DNA of 64,000 bases from Steroidobacteraceae bacterium (GTDB lineage: Bacteria > Pseudomonadota > Gammaproteobacteria > Steroidobacterales > Steroidobacteraceae): positions 1 to 64,000 of the forward strand of contig JABAQN010000022.1 in the NCBI GenBank assembly GCA_019187495.1, in the 5' to 3' direction. This document shows, one piece after another, positions 52,980-62,111 of the stretch. A program made the position numbers and the translations under genes. The stretch's first letter is position 1. Every line of letters starts with the position of its first letter. The notes beneath the pieces are model-generated. The model was not told the DNA's origin. It made no database searches and saw only the letters and a program-made list of their open reading frames with translations.

Positions 52980-54302
52980 ATGATGCGCCTGAACCGATAT
53001 ACACGAACGAGTCGCCACAGCGGTCAATCCGCGTTGGCGATAGTCGCGACGCTCACCCTCGCGGTCACACCCGCGCTCGCGGCTTCGGATCCGTCCCCCG
53101 AAACAGCGGCCGCAATCGCCGAGATCCAGACCCTGCGCGCTGAACAGCAGCGCATCGCCGAACTGCAGCAACAGGTCGCGGCGCGGCTGCAGGCCCTGGA
53201 GGCCGCGCTCCACGTGGCGCCATCGCCGTCTGCACAGCCGGTCACGCCAGCAACTCCGGCGTCGGCCGTGGCGGCAACGGCTGCGGCAGCGAAGCCCCGG
53301 CTGGCCGTATCGGGCGACCTGCGCATACGCTCGCAGGGCGACTACGCGAGCGACACACCGGATCACCTGAGCGGGCAGGTGCGCGGTCGGCTCGGCGTCA
53401 CTTACACCGCGAATGATGTCGTATCGATCGGCGCCCGGCTGGTCACCGGCAATCCCGATGATCCGAACAGCACCGACGTGCAGCTGTCGAACTTCGATGA
53501 CGACTTCGACGTGAGCCTCGACCAGGCCTACGTGCAGTTCAACCTGGGCGACCTGAAGCTCTACGGCGGCAAGATGCCGCAGCCCTTCGTGCGCACCGAA
53601 CTCGTGTGGGACGGTGACGTCAATCCGCAGGGCGTGAGCGCGGTTTATCGTCATGCGCTCTCGGACGGCTCCGCGTTTCGCGCGAACGGTCTCTTCTTCA
53701 TCATCGATGAACGCGCCGTGGCCGCCGACAGCACGATGCTCGGGGCACAGTTCGGCTACGACACGCGTACCCTCGGGAAGTGGAAGCTCGACGCCTCGGT
53801 CGCCTACTACGACTACAAACTGGGCAGCGTCGCGGGAGCCGACAGCGGTGATCTGCGTTCGAACCTTCTCAATCCGGACGGCACGTATCGGTCGGACTTC
53901 GAACTGGGCGATGTCATCATCGGGGCCACCTGGAATGGAGCGGGCGAGCGCTGGCCGCTGCGTATCGTGGGCGACTTCGTGCGCAATTTCGGCGCCGCAA
54001 CCGATGCCGACACCGGCTACGGCGCGGACTTCACGATCGGGCGCGCGAGCAAGGTGCACGACTGGCGCGTGACCTACGGTTACTCGATCGCCGAAACGGA
54101 CGCCGTGCTCGCCGCGTTCTCACACGACAACATCGCGCTCGGGACCAACTACCGGCTGCACGCGCTCACGCTGGACTACGTGCCGTTTCCGAAGACGATG
54201 TTGAGCGCGATCTGGTACCACTACCAGCCTTACGAATCGACGCCGACGCTCGGCAAGGACTGGATCGAGCGCCTGAGGCTCGCGTTTGCCGTGAGTTTCT
54301 AG
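52980..54302 (+). CDS. porin with coiled-coil N-terminus
   Basis: A 440-residue outer-membrane protein. After a rather long leader (cleavage near ALAASD) comes a coiled-coil segment (IAEIQTLRAEQQRIAELQQQ), an Ala/Pro-rich linker, then a beta-barrel of about 16 strands (VSGDLRIRSQGDYASD, VRGRLGVTYTANDVVSIGAR) ending LRLAFAVSF with a terminal Phe. It belongs to the same 'putative porin' type as the product of 12322-13632. Divergent from the TctD-like regulator gene and carrying its own regulator box, it may admit tricarboxylates or their metal complexes; OpdH-type pairing is an analogy. Two adjacent ATGs (52980, 52983) are possible. Confidence 0.82.
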   Translation: MMRLNRYTRTSRHSGQSALAIVATLTLAVTPALAASDPSPETAAAIAEIQTLRAEQQRIAELQQQVAARLQALEAALHVAPSPSAQPVTPATPASAVAATAAAAKPRLAVSGDLRIRSQGDYASDTPDHLSGQVRGRLGVTYTANDVVSIGARLVTGNPDDPNSTDVQLSNFDDDFDVSLDQAYVQFNLGDLKLYGGKMPQPFVRTELVWDGDVNPQGVSAVYRHALSDGSAFRANGLFFIIDERAVAADSTMLGAQFGYDTRTLGKWKLDASVAYYDYKLGSVAGADSGDLRSNLLNPDGTYRSDFELGDVIIGATWNGAGERWPLRIVGDFVRNFGAATDADTGYGADFTIGRASKVHDWRVTYGYSIAETDAVLAAFSHDNIALGTNYRLHALTLDYVPFPKTMLSAIWYHYQPYESTPTLGKDWIERLRLAFAVSF

Positions 54303-55696
54303 CGCCCCGCGCGCGCCCCGCCGAGATCGACCGCAAGCCGGTAGATGTGGTCGAGTCCTTCGTAGAACGACGCCACCGGGAGCCGCTCGTTCAGGCCGTG
54401 TGCAAACATCTCGGACGGCTTCGAGAACAGTCCCGAGGACGCGAAGGTCGGGATGCCCGCCCGGCGATACACCTTGCCGTCGGTGCCGCCCGATTCGAGA
54501 TAGGGGACGATCGGCACACCCGGATGCACCGCGTGCACCGCGCGCGTGATCGCGGCCATCACGTCCGGACGCATTTCGGACACCGGGCTCGGCTCGGGCG
54601 AGTCACGCACGACGACCTGAACCCCGGGATCGCCGATCGTGCGCACGAGTTCCTCGCGCACCGTGCCGACCTCGACGCCCGGGAAAATGCGGCAATTGAT
54701 CGCCGCCGACGCCTTCTGCGGCAGCGCATTCTCGGCGTGGCCCGCCTCGAGCATCGTCGCGACACACGTCGTGCGTGTCGTGCCGACATACTCCGGCGAT
54801 CTCGCGAGCGTGTCGGCCGCGGCTGCATCCGTCGGGTCGGCAGCGAAACGACGCAGCGCTTCACCGACCTCGCCGGTTTGCGCCTTGCCCATCGTGCCGA
54901 GATAGGCACGCGTCAGGTCGTTCGCCATCACGGGGAAGCGATGCGCCTCGATGCGGTCGAGCGCATGCGCGAGTTCGTAAATGGCGTTGTCGGCGCGCGG
55001 CCGCGAGCTATGTCCGCCCGGATTGGTGACGGTCAGGTCGAAGGTGGCGTAGGTCTTCTCGGCGCCCTGCACGAGGTACACGAGCGGCTTGCCCGTGGCA
55101 TCGTCGAGTGCGCCACCACCGGCATCGGTATTGATCGCGAACTCGGCATTGCGGACCCAAGGGTGTGAAGCAATCGCGCGCGTCGTTTCCATGCCGGTCT
55201 CTTCGTCGCCGACGAACGCGAACACGAGCTCGCGTGCAGGCTGAAGGCGCTCCGCCTTGAAGCGCAGGATCGTCGAGACGAGCGCGGCGACACCCGCCTT
55301 GTTGTCAGACGTGCCGCGTCCATAGAACCTGCCGTCCTCCTCGATGAGCGTGAACGGATCGCGCTGCCAGTCGGCCGGACGCGCATCGACGACATCCATG
55401 TGGGCGGAAAAGAGGATTGGCCGGCCCGGCTCGCGGCCCGGCAGTCGCACGAGCATCGCGGTGGCGCCGGCCGCCTCGAGCATCGCGATGTCGTCCGCCG
55501 GCACGCCGCCCGCTTTCAGGACCCCGGCGAGATAATCCGCCATCGCGGCCGTCTGGTGCTGGCCCGCCGCCGTGCGAAACCCGATGATGCGCGCATACAC
55601 TTCGCGCGCCTGCACCTGATAGGGCGCGGTCTGCGCGGGGGCGGCGGTCGGCAACGCGAAGGCCAATACCACCGATGCGACGAGCGGAATACGCAT
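54299..55696 (-). CDS. exported M20-family metallopeptidase
   Basis: A 465-residue exported hydrolase (leader MRIPLVASVVLAFALPTAAP, cleavage near APAQT; GGAG upstream). Zinc-site motifs are ILFSAHMDVVDA, YGRGTSDNKAGVAAL and VGDEETGMETTRAI; the dimerisation domain follows, and ESGGTDGKVYRRAGIPTFAS carries the late metal ligand region. The M20 family includes carboxypeptidases, dipeptidases and aminoacylases; an exported, periplasmic peptide-hydrolysing role is likely. It overlaps the porin by 4 bp at their 3' ends. Confidence 0.9.
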   Translation of the reverse strand: MRIPLVASVVLAFALPTAAPAQTAPYQVQAREVYARIIGFRTAAGQHQTAAMADYLAGVLKAGGVPADDIAMLEAAGATAMLVRLPGREPGRPILFSAHMDVVDARPADWQRDPFTLIEEDGRFYGRGTSDNKAGVAALVSTILRFKAERLQPARELVFAFVGDEETGMETTRAIASHPWVRNAEFAINTDAGGGALDDATGKPLVYLVQGAEKTYATFDLTVTNPGGHSSRPRADNAIYELAHALDRIEAHRFPVMANDLTRAYLGTMGKAQTGEVGEALRRFAADPTDAAAADTLARSPEYVGTTRTTCVATMLEAGHAENALPQKASAAINCRIFPGVEVGTVREELVRTIGDPGVQVVVRDSPEPSPVSEMRPDVMAAITRAVHAVHPGVPIVPYLESGGTDGKVYRRAGIPTFASSGLFSKPSEMFAHGLNERLPVASFYEGLDHIYRLAVDLGGARAGR

Positions 55697-55779
55697 TCTT
55701 GTTCTCCGGGATGGGCTGGCGGCAAGCATACAGGCATCGCATTGGGCTATGGTGTCCATGTCAAACGACTGGAGTCGCC

Positions 55780-55968
55780 ATGAAAGCCATCAAGAGTTAC
55801 CCGACGAGGGTGGAAGCCGACCTTGCGAGAATGGAACTCGACGTGGCGGGCGTGCCCTCGATCGTCGTCGGCGTCGGTGTCGGCATGGAAGGCGGCATGG
55901 ACGGGGTACAACTGCTCGTGCCCGAAGAGCGCATCGACGACGCGCTGGCGGTGCTCGGGAAGGAGTGA
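55780..55968 (+). CDS. DUF2007 small protein
   Basis: A 62-residue protein of the DUF2007 family ('putative signal transducing protein', PII-like fold): MKAIKSYPTRVEADLARMEL, IVVGVGVGMEGGMDGVQLLV, PEERIDDALAVLG. GGAG lies 6 nt before ATG 55780. The biochemical role is not known for the family. It is convergent with bfr, 10 bp away. Confidence 0.85.
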   Translation: MKAIKSYPTRVEADLARMELDVAGVPSIVVGVGVGMEGGMDGVQLLVPEERIDDALAVLGKE

Positions 55969-55978
55969 CGGCGGGCCG

Positions 55979-56449
55979 CTACGAACCCATCTGCGACTGG
56001 CAGTAATTCTCGATCCCGACGCGCGCGATCAGATCGAGCTGCGTCTCGAGGAAATCGATGTGCGACTCCTCCGACTCGAGGATCCGTTCGAAGATCTCGC
56101 GCGAGACGTAATCCGCCAGCTTCTCGCAATCCGCGATGGCGGCCTGGAACTGCGGCCGCGCGGCCATCTCGAGTTTCAGGTCGCAGCGAATGCATTCCTC
56201 GACATTCTCGCCGATGTGCAGTTTGCCGAGGTCCTGCAGGTTCGGCAGCCCGTCGAGGAACAGGATCCGCTCGATCAGGCTGTCCGCATGGTGCATCTCG
56301 TCGATCGATTCCTTCTTCGTGTGTTCTTCGAGGCGCTTGAGCCCCCAGTTGCCGAACATCCGCGCGTGCAGGAAGTACTGGTTGATCGATGTGAGCTCGT
56401 TCTTCAGCGCCGCGTTGAGGTGCTTCAGGACTGCCGGGTCGCCTTTCAT
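55979..56449 (-). CDS. bfr: bacterioferritin
   Basis: Heme-containing 24-mer iron-storage protein. The 156-residue four-helix product has the ferroxidase ligands E18 ([18 protein letters not shown]), the [20 protein letters not shown] helix with the heme Met in [18 protein letters not shown] and the late [20 protein letters not shown]. The start is ATG 56449. It lies 87 nt downstream of bfd, which supplies electrons for iron release, and is probably co-transcribed with it. Confidence 0.96.
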   Translation of the reverse strand: MKGDPAVLKHLNAALKNELTSINQYFLHARMFGNWGLKRLEEHTKKESIDEMHHADSLIERILFLDGLPNLQDLGKLHIGENVEECIRCDLKLEMAARPQFQAAIADCEKLADYVSREIFERILESEESHIDFLETQLDLIARVGIENYCQSQMGS

Positions 56450-56536
56450 GATGGTCTCTCCTGCCGCTTCAGCGAGACCCGATCTTGGACGCGGTCGCGC
56501 CTCACTGCAACGCGCGCGCCTGCGTCGTTCGCGTGC

Positions 56537-56725
56537 TCAGGCGGCGCGTGGCGCGCGGCACTGCTCGACGCACGAGTCGATGACTTCGCGCGCCGTGTCT
56601 TCACAGTGCCCGCAGCAGGTCGCCACGGGCAGGTGGCACTGCACCTCGGCGAGCGATGACGCCCCCCGGTTCACGACCTCGCGCAGTTGCCGGTCAGTCA
56701 ACGAATGGCAGATACAGACGTACAT
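56537..56725 (-). CDS. bfd: bacterioferritin-associated ferredoxin
   Basis: A 62-residue [2Fe-2S] protein that reduces bacterioferritin to mobilise iron. Cysteines are arranged as MYVCICHSLTDRQLREVV and VATCCGHCEDTAREVID (CxC and CxxC spacing), the BFD-like [2Fe-2S] fold. The start is ATG 56725 (MYVCICHS); an upstream in-frame start is not used by the family. A Fur-box-like dyad lies 36-50 nt upstream. Confidence 0.95.
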   Translation of the reverse strand: MYVCICHSLTDRQLREVVNRGASSLAEVQCHLPVATCCGHCEDTAREVIDSCVEQCRAPRAA

Positions 56726-56760
56726 GGCAGCCCTCTCAGGGAAGCCATGGTAAATACGAA

Positions 56761-56775
56761 TGAGAATTGTTGTCA
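56761..56775. promoter_or_regulatory. Fur-box-like dyad upstream of bfd
   Basis: TGAGAAT-t-GTTGTCA is an imperfect 7-1-7 inverted repeat like the Fur consensus TGATAAT-g-ATTATCA. It occupies the expected promoter region of bfd and overlaps the stop codon of the upstream FAH-family gene (56773-56775). Fur control of bfd fits low-iron induction in relatives. Confidence 0.55.
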
Positions 56776-57462
56776 ATTGACGAGGACGGTGACGACCCCG
56801 ACGCCCTCGATCTCGCCCTGGACCCAGTCACCCGCTACAACGGGGCCCACGCCGGCCGGCGTCCCGGTGAAGATCAGGTCGCCGGGCGCCAGGCGAAAAA
56901 ACCTCGACAATTGCGCGACGATTTCCGTGCAACTCCATGTCATTTCAACCAAATTCCCTTCCTGCCGGCGCTGCCCGTTGACGCTGAGCGTGATCCGGCC
57001 CGACTGCGGCAAGGGCTCGCCCGCCGGCCACTCGACGAGCGCACTGATCGGGGCCGAGGCATCGAACGACTTGGAACACTCCCAAGGCCGCCCGGCCTCC
57101 TTCGCCGCGTTCTGCAGGTCCCGGCGCGTGAGATCGATACCCACCGCGAGGCCGATGACGTGCCGCCTCGCCTCCTGCGGGGAAATGTCGGCACCGCCCA
57201 GCCCGATGCCGAGCACGAGTTCGACCTCGTGGTGCAGATTGCGCGTCTCGGGCGGGTACGCGATCGTGCTGCCGCTCGCGACCACGGCATCGGTCGGCTT
57301 CTGGAAGAAAAACGGCGGCTCGCGGCTGTCGTTACCCATTTCGCGTGCGTGCGCGGCGTAGTTGCGGCCGACGCAGTAGATGCGGCGCACCGGGAACAGC
57401 GCGTCACGCCCTGCGACCGGGATCGCGATGCGCGGCGGTGGCGGAATGATGAATTGCGACAT
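56773..57462 (-). CDS. fumarylacetoacetate hydrolase (FAH) family protein
   Basis: A 229-residue FAH-fold enzyme resembling YcgM/FAHD1-type acylpyruvate hydrolases or oxaloacetate decarboxylases: VRRIYCVGRNYAAHAREMG, EPPFFFQKPTDAVV, the metal-binding HHEVELVLGIG, GIDLTRRDLQNAAKEAGRPW and LIFTGTPAGVGPV. Conserved acidic ligands of the divalent metal are in EVE and the Asp of GIDLT. Substrate cannot be chosen from sequence. Its stop codon is within the Fur-like box of bfd. Confidence 0.88.
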   Translation of the reverse strand: MSQFIIPPPPRIAIPVAGRDALFPVRRIYCVGRNYAAHAREMGNDSREPPFFFQKPTDAVVASGSTIAYPPETRNLHHEVELVLGIGLGGADISPQEARRHVIGLAVGIDLTRRDLQNAAKEAGRPWECSKSFDASAPISALVEWPAGEPLPQSGRITLSVNGQRRQEGNLVEMTWSCTEIVAQLSRFFRLAPGDLIFTGTPAGVGPVVAGDWVQGEIEGVGVVTVLVN

Positions 57463-57507
57463 CGAGCGATTTTATATCATCGCCCTTTCACCGCCGGGAC
57501 CCGCCTC

Positions 57508-57720
57508 ATGCGTATCGCCAAGCCGTTCTTCATCGTCACGACGCCGATCGGGCTTGCGCTCGGGCTCTATGAAGGCTGGCGGCTCGCCGGTGGCCTCGTC
57601 GTGATCATGGCCATGATGATTGCGCTCGTGGGCGCGGCGATGCTGAGCGTCGTGCTCACCGTGCGGCGCGAACGACGCGCCGCCGGGCAGGCCGATCGCG
57701 AGTCGCCGGGCCCGCCGTGA
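57508..57720 (+). CDS. small two-helix membrane protein
   Basis: A 70-residue hypothetical protein with two hydrophobic segments (FFIVTTPIGLALGLYEGWRL and GLVVIMAMMIALVGAAMLSV) and a basic, disordered tail (RRERRAAGQADRESPGPP). It is not recognised. Its stop overlaps the GTG of the following TRIC-channel gene (GTGA), so the two are likely co-translated and may be partners. Confidence 0.6.
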   Translation: MRIAKPFFIVTTPIGLALGLYEGWRLAGGLVVIMAMMIALVGAAMLSVVLTVRRERRAAGQADRESPGPP

Positions 57721-58343
57721 AGGCACTCATCCTCGGCCTCGATCTCCTCGGCACGTTCGTGTTCGCGCTCGCCGGGGCCACCGCGGGCGTGCGCCGCCAG
57801 CTCGACATCTTCGGTGTCCTCGTGCTGTCGTTCGTCACGGCGAGCGCGGGCGGCGTCGCGCGCGACCTGCTGATCGGCGCCGTGCCGCCGGCGGCGCTCG
57901 GCGACTGGCGCTACTTCGCGACTGCGATGCTCGCGGGCATCGTCACCTTCCTGTGGTACCCGACCATCGAGCGCCTGCGCACGCCGGTGCGGATGTTCGA
58001 TGCGGCGGGGCTTGCGCTGTTCGCGGTCGCGGGGGCGGAAAAGTCGCTCGCTTTCGGCCTGCACCCCTTCGCGGCGGCGCTCCTCGGCATGCTGACCGGC
58101 ATCGGCGGCGGCATGGCGCGCGACATGCTGCTCGCGGAAGTGCCCGCGGTGTTGCGCTCGGACCTGTACGCGGTGGCGGCGCTCGCGGGCGCCGGAGTCG
58201 TCGTGATCGGCGCGCAGACTCCGTTGCCGCACGCGACAACGGCACTCGCCGGCGCCGCGCTCTGCTTTGCGCTGCGGATGTTCGCGATCCGCTATGCCTG
58301 GCACCTGCCGCGCGCGTGGTCGCGCGATCGTCGCCTGCCGTAG
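57717..58343 (+). CDS. TRIC/UPF0126 family cation-channel-like protein
   Basis: A 208-residue inner-membrane protein with two homologous three-helix halves plus a seventh helix, as in the TRIC (YicG/YadS, UPF0126) family. Each half has the kinked glycine motif: AGGVARDLLIGAVPP and GGGMARDMLLAEVPAVLR. Prokaryotic TRIC homologues form K+-permeable channels; in some bacteria a glycine or amino-acid role has been proposed. GTG 57717 overlaps the upstream gene stop. Confidence 0.9.
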   Translation: MKALILGLDLLGTFVFALAGATAGVRRQLDIFGVLVLSFVTASAGGVARDLLIGAVPPAALGDWRYFATAMLAGIVTFLWYPTIERLRTPVRMFDAAGLALFAVAGAEKSLAFGLHPFAAALLGMLTGIGGGMARDMLLAEVPAVLRSDLYAVAALAGAGVVVIGAQTPLPHATTALAGAALCFALRMFAIRYAWHLPRAWSRDRRLP

Positions 58344-58349
58344 CGGGGA

Positions 58350-61300
58350 TCAGGCCTCCGGCGTCGCGATCAGCGCGCCGAACTCGGCGACAGGTCGCGG
58401 CCGCGAGAGGAAATACCCTTGCGCGAAATCGACGCCGATCGACTCGAGCGTCTCGAGCACGGCGGCATTCTCGACACGCTCGGCGACGGTCGCGATGCCG
58501 AGCGTGCGCCCGACCTGGCTGATCGCCTCGACCATGCTGCGATCGACGGCGTCCTGCGCCACGTTCGCGATGAACTCGCCGTCGATCTTCAGGAAATCCA
58601 CCGGCAGCGTCTTGAGATAGCGGAACGATGACAGGCCGCTGCCGAAATCGTCGAGCGAGAAGCGGCAGCCGCGCGCGCGCAGCTCCTGCATGAAATAGGT
58701 CGCGTTCTGCAGGTTCGCCACCGCGGCGGTCTCGGTGATCTCGAAGCACAGGCCGCGCGCGATCGCGTCATCGTCGATGCGGCCGAGCACGTACTCGAGG
58801 AAGCCCTGGTCGTTGAGCGAGGTGCCCGAGAGATTCACGGCGAAGAGCGGCGCGGCGCGCCGGTGCTCGCGCAGCATGTCGACCGCGCGCTGCACGACCC
58901 AGCGGTCGATCATGTTCATCACGTTGTAACGCTCGGCCGCCGGGATGAACTGGCTCGGCGGCACGATTTCGCCGGTGTCATCGCGCAATCGAACGGTCAG
59001 CTCCGAGAACGGCTGCGCGAGTTGCGACGATCCGATCGGGCGGATCGTCTGGAAGCACAGGTCGAGCCTTCCTTCGTCGACGGCGCGCGTCACCTGTGCG
59101 ACCCAGTGCATCTCGCGATGACGCGTCGCGGTGCCGCCACCGTCGTACAGGTGGATGCGGTTGCGCCCCTGGTCCTTGGCGGAATAGCAGGCGATGTCGG
59201 CGGCCGACAGCACGTTCGCGGCGCTTTCGGTTTCGGCGCCGATCTCGACGACGCCGATGCTCGCGCCGACCGAGAGGCTCGCCGAGCCCCACACGAAGCG
59301 GTAATCGCGCACCGCCTGGCGCACGCTCTCGGCGATCACGCCCGCCTGCTCGAGGTTGCAGCCCTCGAGCAGGACGCCGAACTCGTCGCCGCCGAGTCGC
59401 GCGATGGTGTCGGAGGCCCGCACGCGGGTCTGCAGGAGCCCCGTGATGTCGCGGATGAGCCGGTCGCCCGCGGGATGGCCGCAGGTGTCGTTGACGAGCT
59501 TGAACTGGTCGAGGTCGACGTACAGCAGCGCGTAGCGCGCCCCGTCGCGGCGCGCGGACTGCACCGCCTCGTGCAGGCGGTTGTCGAACTCGCGGCGGTT
59601 GATCAGGCCGGTGAGCGCGTCGTGGCTCGCCTGGTAGGCGAGCGCGCGCTTCAGCCGCCGTTCCTTCGTCACGTCGTGGAACACGATCACCGCGCCGATG
59701 ATCTTGCCGACGCGGTCGCGGATCGGCGAAGCCGAATCCTGGATCGCGATCGTCTGGCCGTTGCGGCTCGTCAGCACGCTCTGCTCACCCGGGCCGATCT
59801 GCTCGCCCGTCCGCAGCGCGACCAGCACGGGATTCTCGACCGGATTGCGCGTCGCCTCGTGCACGATGGAGAGCACGTCGCCAATCGGACGCCCGCGCGC
59901 CTCGTCCGCCGCCCAGCCGGTCAGCAGCCCCGCGACCGGATTCAGGTAATCGATATTGCCGGCGGCATCGGTCGAAATCACCGCGTCACCGATCGACTGC
60001 AACGTGACCTGCGCGCGCTCCTTCTCCGCGAACATGGCCTGCTCGGCCTGCTTGCGCTCGGTGATGTCGGCGATCGTGCCCTCGTAGCCGATGATGTGGC
60101 CCGCGTCGTCGCGCATCGCGTGCGCGCTCTCGAGCACCACGATCTGCTGGCCGTCGCGCCGCCGCAGGCGGAACTCGGCGTTCCTGATCTTGCCCTCGCT
60201 CTCGAGCCGCCGCGCGAATTCCGCGCGATCGGCCGGGAACCAGTAGCACATGGACGCGCTCGGCAGCGCGTAGAGTTCCTCGGCCGAGGTGTAGCCCAGC
60301 ATGCGAACGAACGCAGGGTTCACCGACAGCAGCCGTCCGTCGCGCGAGCTCTGGTAGACGCCCTCCATCGCGTTCTCGAACAACTGGCGGAACTTCGCTT
60401 CACTCGCGCGCAGCGCCGCGTCATTCGCGCGCCGCTCGATCGCGATGCCGGCGAGCTGCGCGGCATCGGCGATCAACTGCAGCTCGCCGCGGGTCGGCAG
60501 GCCCTCGTCGGGACGATAGAGGCCGAGCGCACCGAGCACCTTGCCCGATGCGCCCTTGATGGGCATCGATGCAGTCGAACGCACGCCGCAGTCGAGTGCG
60601 ACTTCGCGCCGTGATTGCCAGAAGGGATCGTTCGAGAGGTCGGCGACCAGCACCTGGCGTGCGAGGTAGACGGCCGCCGCGCACGAGCCGTTGCGGATAT
60701 CGATGCTCGAGCCGTCGAGCACCGCGCGCAGCCGGTCCGGCAGGTGCGGCGCGATGAGATCCTCGAACGAGCGGCCGTCCGGCGCGAGCACGCTGATCGA
60801 GCAATGCTGGCTCGGACAGGCCGATTCGACCATGCCGATGATCGAGGCCAGCACCGAGGCGAGCGGCGCGTTGTTCGCGATATTCTCGAGGACCGTGCGT
60901 TCACCGGCCGCGATGCGCTCCGCGCGCTTGCGTTCGGTGATATCGATGATGCTGCCGCGGATGATCGGGCGCTGCGAGTCCGGCAGGCGCACGAGGCGCA
61001 CTTCGCAGGGGATGTCGTTGCCGAGCGCATCGCGATGGATCCACTCGAACAGCTGCGGCGTGCCTTCGAGCGCACGGGCGACGTTGCCGCGCGCCGGTCC
61101 CGACGAAGGCAGCCCGTCGGCCTGCGTCGGCGGCGACAGCTGCTCCGGGCCGGCCGCGAGCAGCTGCGCGCGCGTCATCCTGAAGAAGCGCTCGGCATTT
61201 TCGTTGACGTCGGTGAAGCGCAGCGTGTCGGCATCGAACACCACGATCACTTCGGGCGCGTGGTCGACGAGCGTGCGGTAACGCGCCTCGCTGTCGCGCA

Positions 61301-61985
61301 GCGCGCGCTCCGACTCGCGCCGCTCGGTCGCATCGCGCACGCAGACGACGAAGAGTTCGCGCCGGTTGATGCGCGCGCGGCTGACCGCCATGTCGACGGG
61401 AATGGTGCTGCCATCCTTGTGCCGCGCCGCCGATTCGCTCGCGGCGAGGTCGATGTGGGTGTCCTCGCTGCTCGCGGCGAGGCGGCGCAGGCCCGCCACC
61501 ACGCTGGCATGCTGCTCGGCGAGGATGGGCAGCAGCAGGTCGATCCGCCGGCCGATGATCTCGGTCTGCGAATAGCCGAATACCCGCTCGCCGGTCGGGT
61601 TGAACGACTCGATCGCGCCGTCGCTGTCGACGGTGATCACGACGTCCTTGATGTTGTCGAGGATCAGCTGCAGGTGGCCGCTCGACTGCTCGGTGATCTC
61701 GCGCGTCAGCGAACGCGCCTCGTCCGACATCAGCTGCATCGAGCGGACGATGCCGCGGCGCTCCTCGTCGACCTGCTCGTAATATTCACTGACGACGGCG
61801 AGGAGCTTGCGCAGGTCGATGTCGCGATCGGCGCCGCCGCGCAGCGCCTCCACCTGGCTGCGCAGCTGCGGATGCACCTCGCGCAGGAAAGCATCGACGG
61901 CCGGAGCAGGCACCGACCCCGTGCGCACGACCGTCGTGGTCGCATCCAGATCCTTTGAACGACGCGCAGGGGCTGTATTTGACAT
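58350..61985 (-). CDS. multidomain PAS/GAF - GGDEF - EAL signalling protein
   Basis: A 1211-residue cytoplasmic sensor. An N-terminal helical region (about 1-105) is followed by two PAS domains (about 108-225, 230-355), a GAF domain (about 365-525), two more PAS domains (about 530-660, 665-785), GGDEF (about 785-945) and EAL (about 960-1200). The diguanylate cyclase half is intact: RASDTIARLGGDEFGVLL keeps the catalytic GGDEF and an RxxD inhibitory site. In the EAL half the signature reads ELTVR; other catalytic residues are kept (FEITETA, LDDFGSGLSSF, FLKIDGEF, VAERVE). No membrane segment is seen, so it senses soluble cues. It may switch between synthesis and degradation of c-di-GMP. Confidence 0.9.
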   Translation of the reverse strand: MSNTAPARRSKDLDATTTVVRTGSVPAPAVDAFLREVHPQLRSQVEALRGGADRDIDLRKLLAVVSEYYEQVDEERRGIVRSMQLMSDEARSLTREITEQSSGHLQLILDNIKDVVITVDSDGAIESFNPTGERVFGYSQTEIIGRRIDLLLPILAEQHASVVAGLRRLAASSEDTHIDLAASESAARHKDGSTIPVDMAVSRARINRRELFVVCVRDATERRESERALRDSEARYRTLVDHAPEVIVVFDADTLRFTDVNENAERFFRMTRAQLLAAGPEQLSPPTQADGLPSSGPARGNVARALEGTPQLFEWIHRDALGNDIPCEVRLVRLPDSQRPIIRGSIIDITERKRAERIAAGERTVLENIANNAPLASVLASIIGMVESACPSQHCSISVLAPDGRSFEDLIAPHLPDRLRAVLDGSSIDIRNGSCAAAVYLARQVLVADLSNDPFWQSRREVALDCGVRSTASMPIKGASGKVLGALGLYRPDEGLPTRGELQLIADAAQLAGIAIERRANDAALRASEAKFRQLFENAMEGVYQSSRDGRLLSVNPAFVRMLGYTSAEELYALPSASMCYWFPADRAEFARRLESEGKIRNAEFRLRRRDGQQIVVLESAHAMRDDAGHIIGYEGTIADITERKQAEQAMFAEKERAQVTLQSIGDAVISTDAAGNIDYLNPVAGLLTGWAADEARGRPIGDVLSIVHEATRNPVENPVLVALRTGEQIGPGEQSVLTSRNGQTIAIQDSASPIRDRVGKIIGAVIVFHDVTKERRLKRALAYQASHDALTGLINRREFDNRLHEAVQSARRDGARYALLYVDLDQFKLVNDTCGHPAGDRLIRDITGLLQTRVRASDTIARLGGDEFGVLLEGCNLEQAGVIAESVRQAVRDYRFVWGSASLSVGASIGVVEIGAETESAANVLSAADIACYSAKDQGRNRIHLYDGGGTATRHREMHWVAQVTRAVDEGRLDLCFQTIRPIGSSQLAQPFSELTVRLRDDTGEIVPPSQFIPAAERYNVMNMIDRWVVQRAVDMLREHRRAAPLFAVNLSGTSLNDQGFLEYVLGRIDDDAIARGLCFEITETAAVANLQNATYFMQELRARGCRFSLDDFGSGLSSFRYLKTLPVDFLKIDGEFIANVAQDAVDRSMVEAISQVGRTLGIATVAERVENAAVLETLESIGVDFAQGYFLSRPRPVAEFGALIATPEA

Positions 61986-62111
61986 AATGTCAGTCGCCTT
62001 ACATACGCAAAATCATAGGGGGCGCCGCGCGGCGGGCGCGTGACCTGGCTCCCGATTTCACATTAATGGGCGGCGTCGCAGGGCCGCGTGGCGCGCCGTC
62101 TGGTCGGACCG

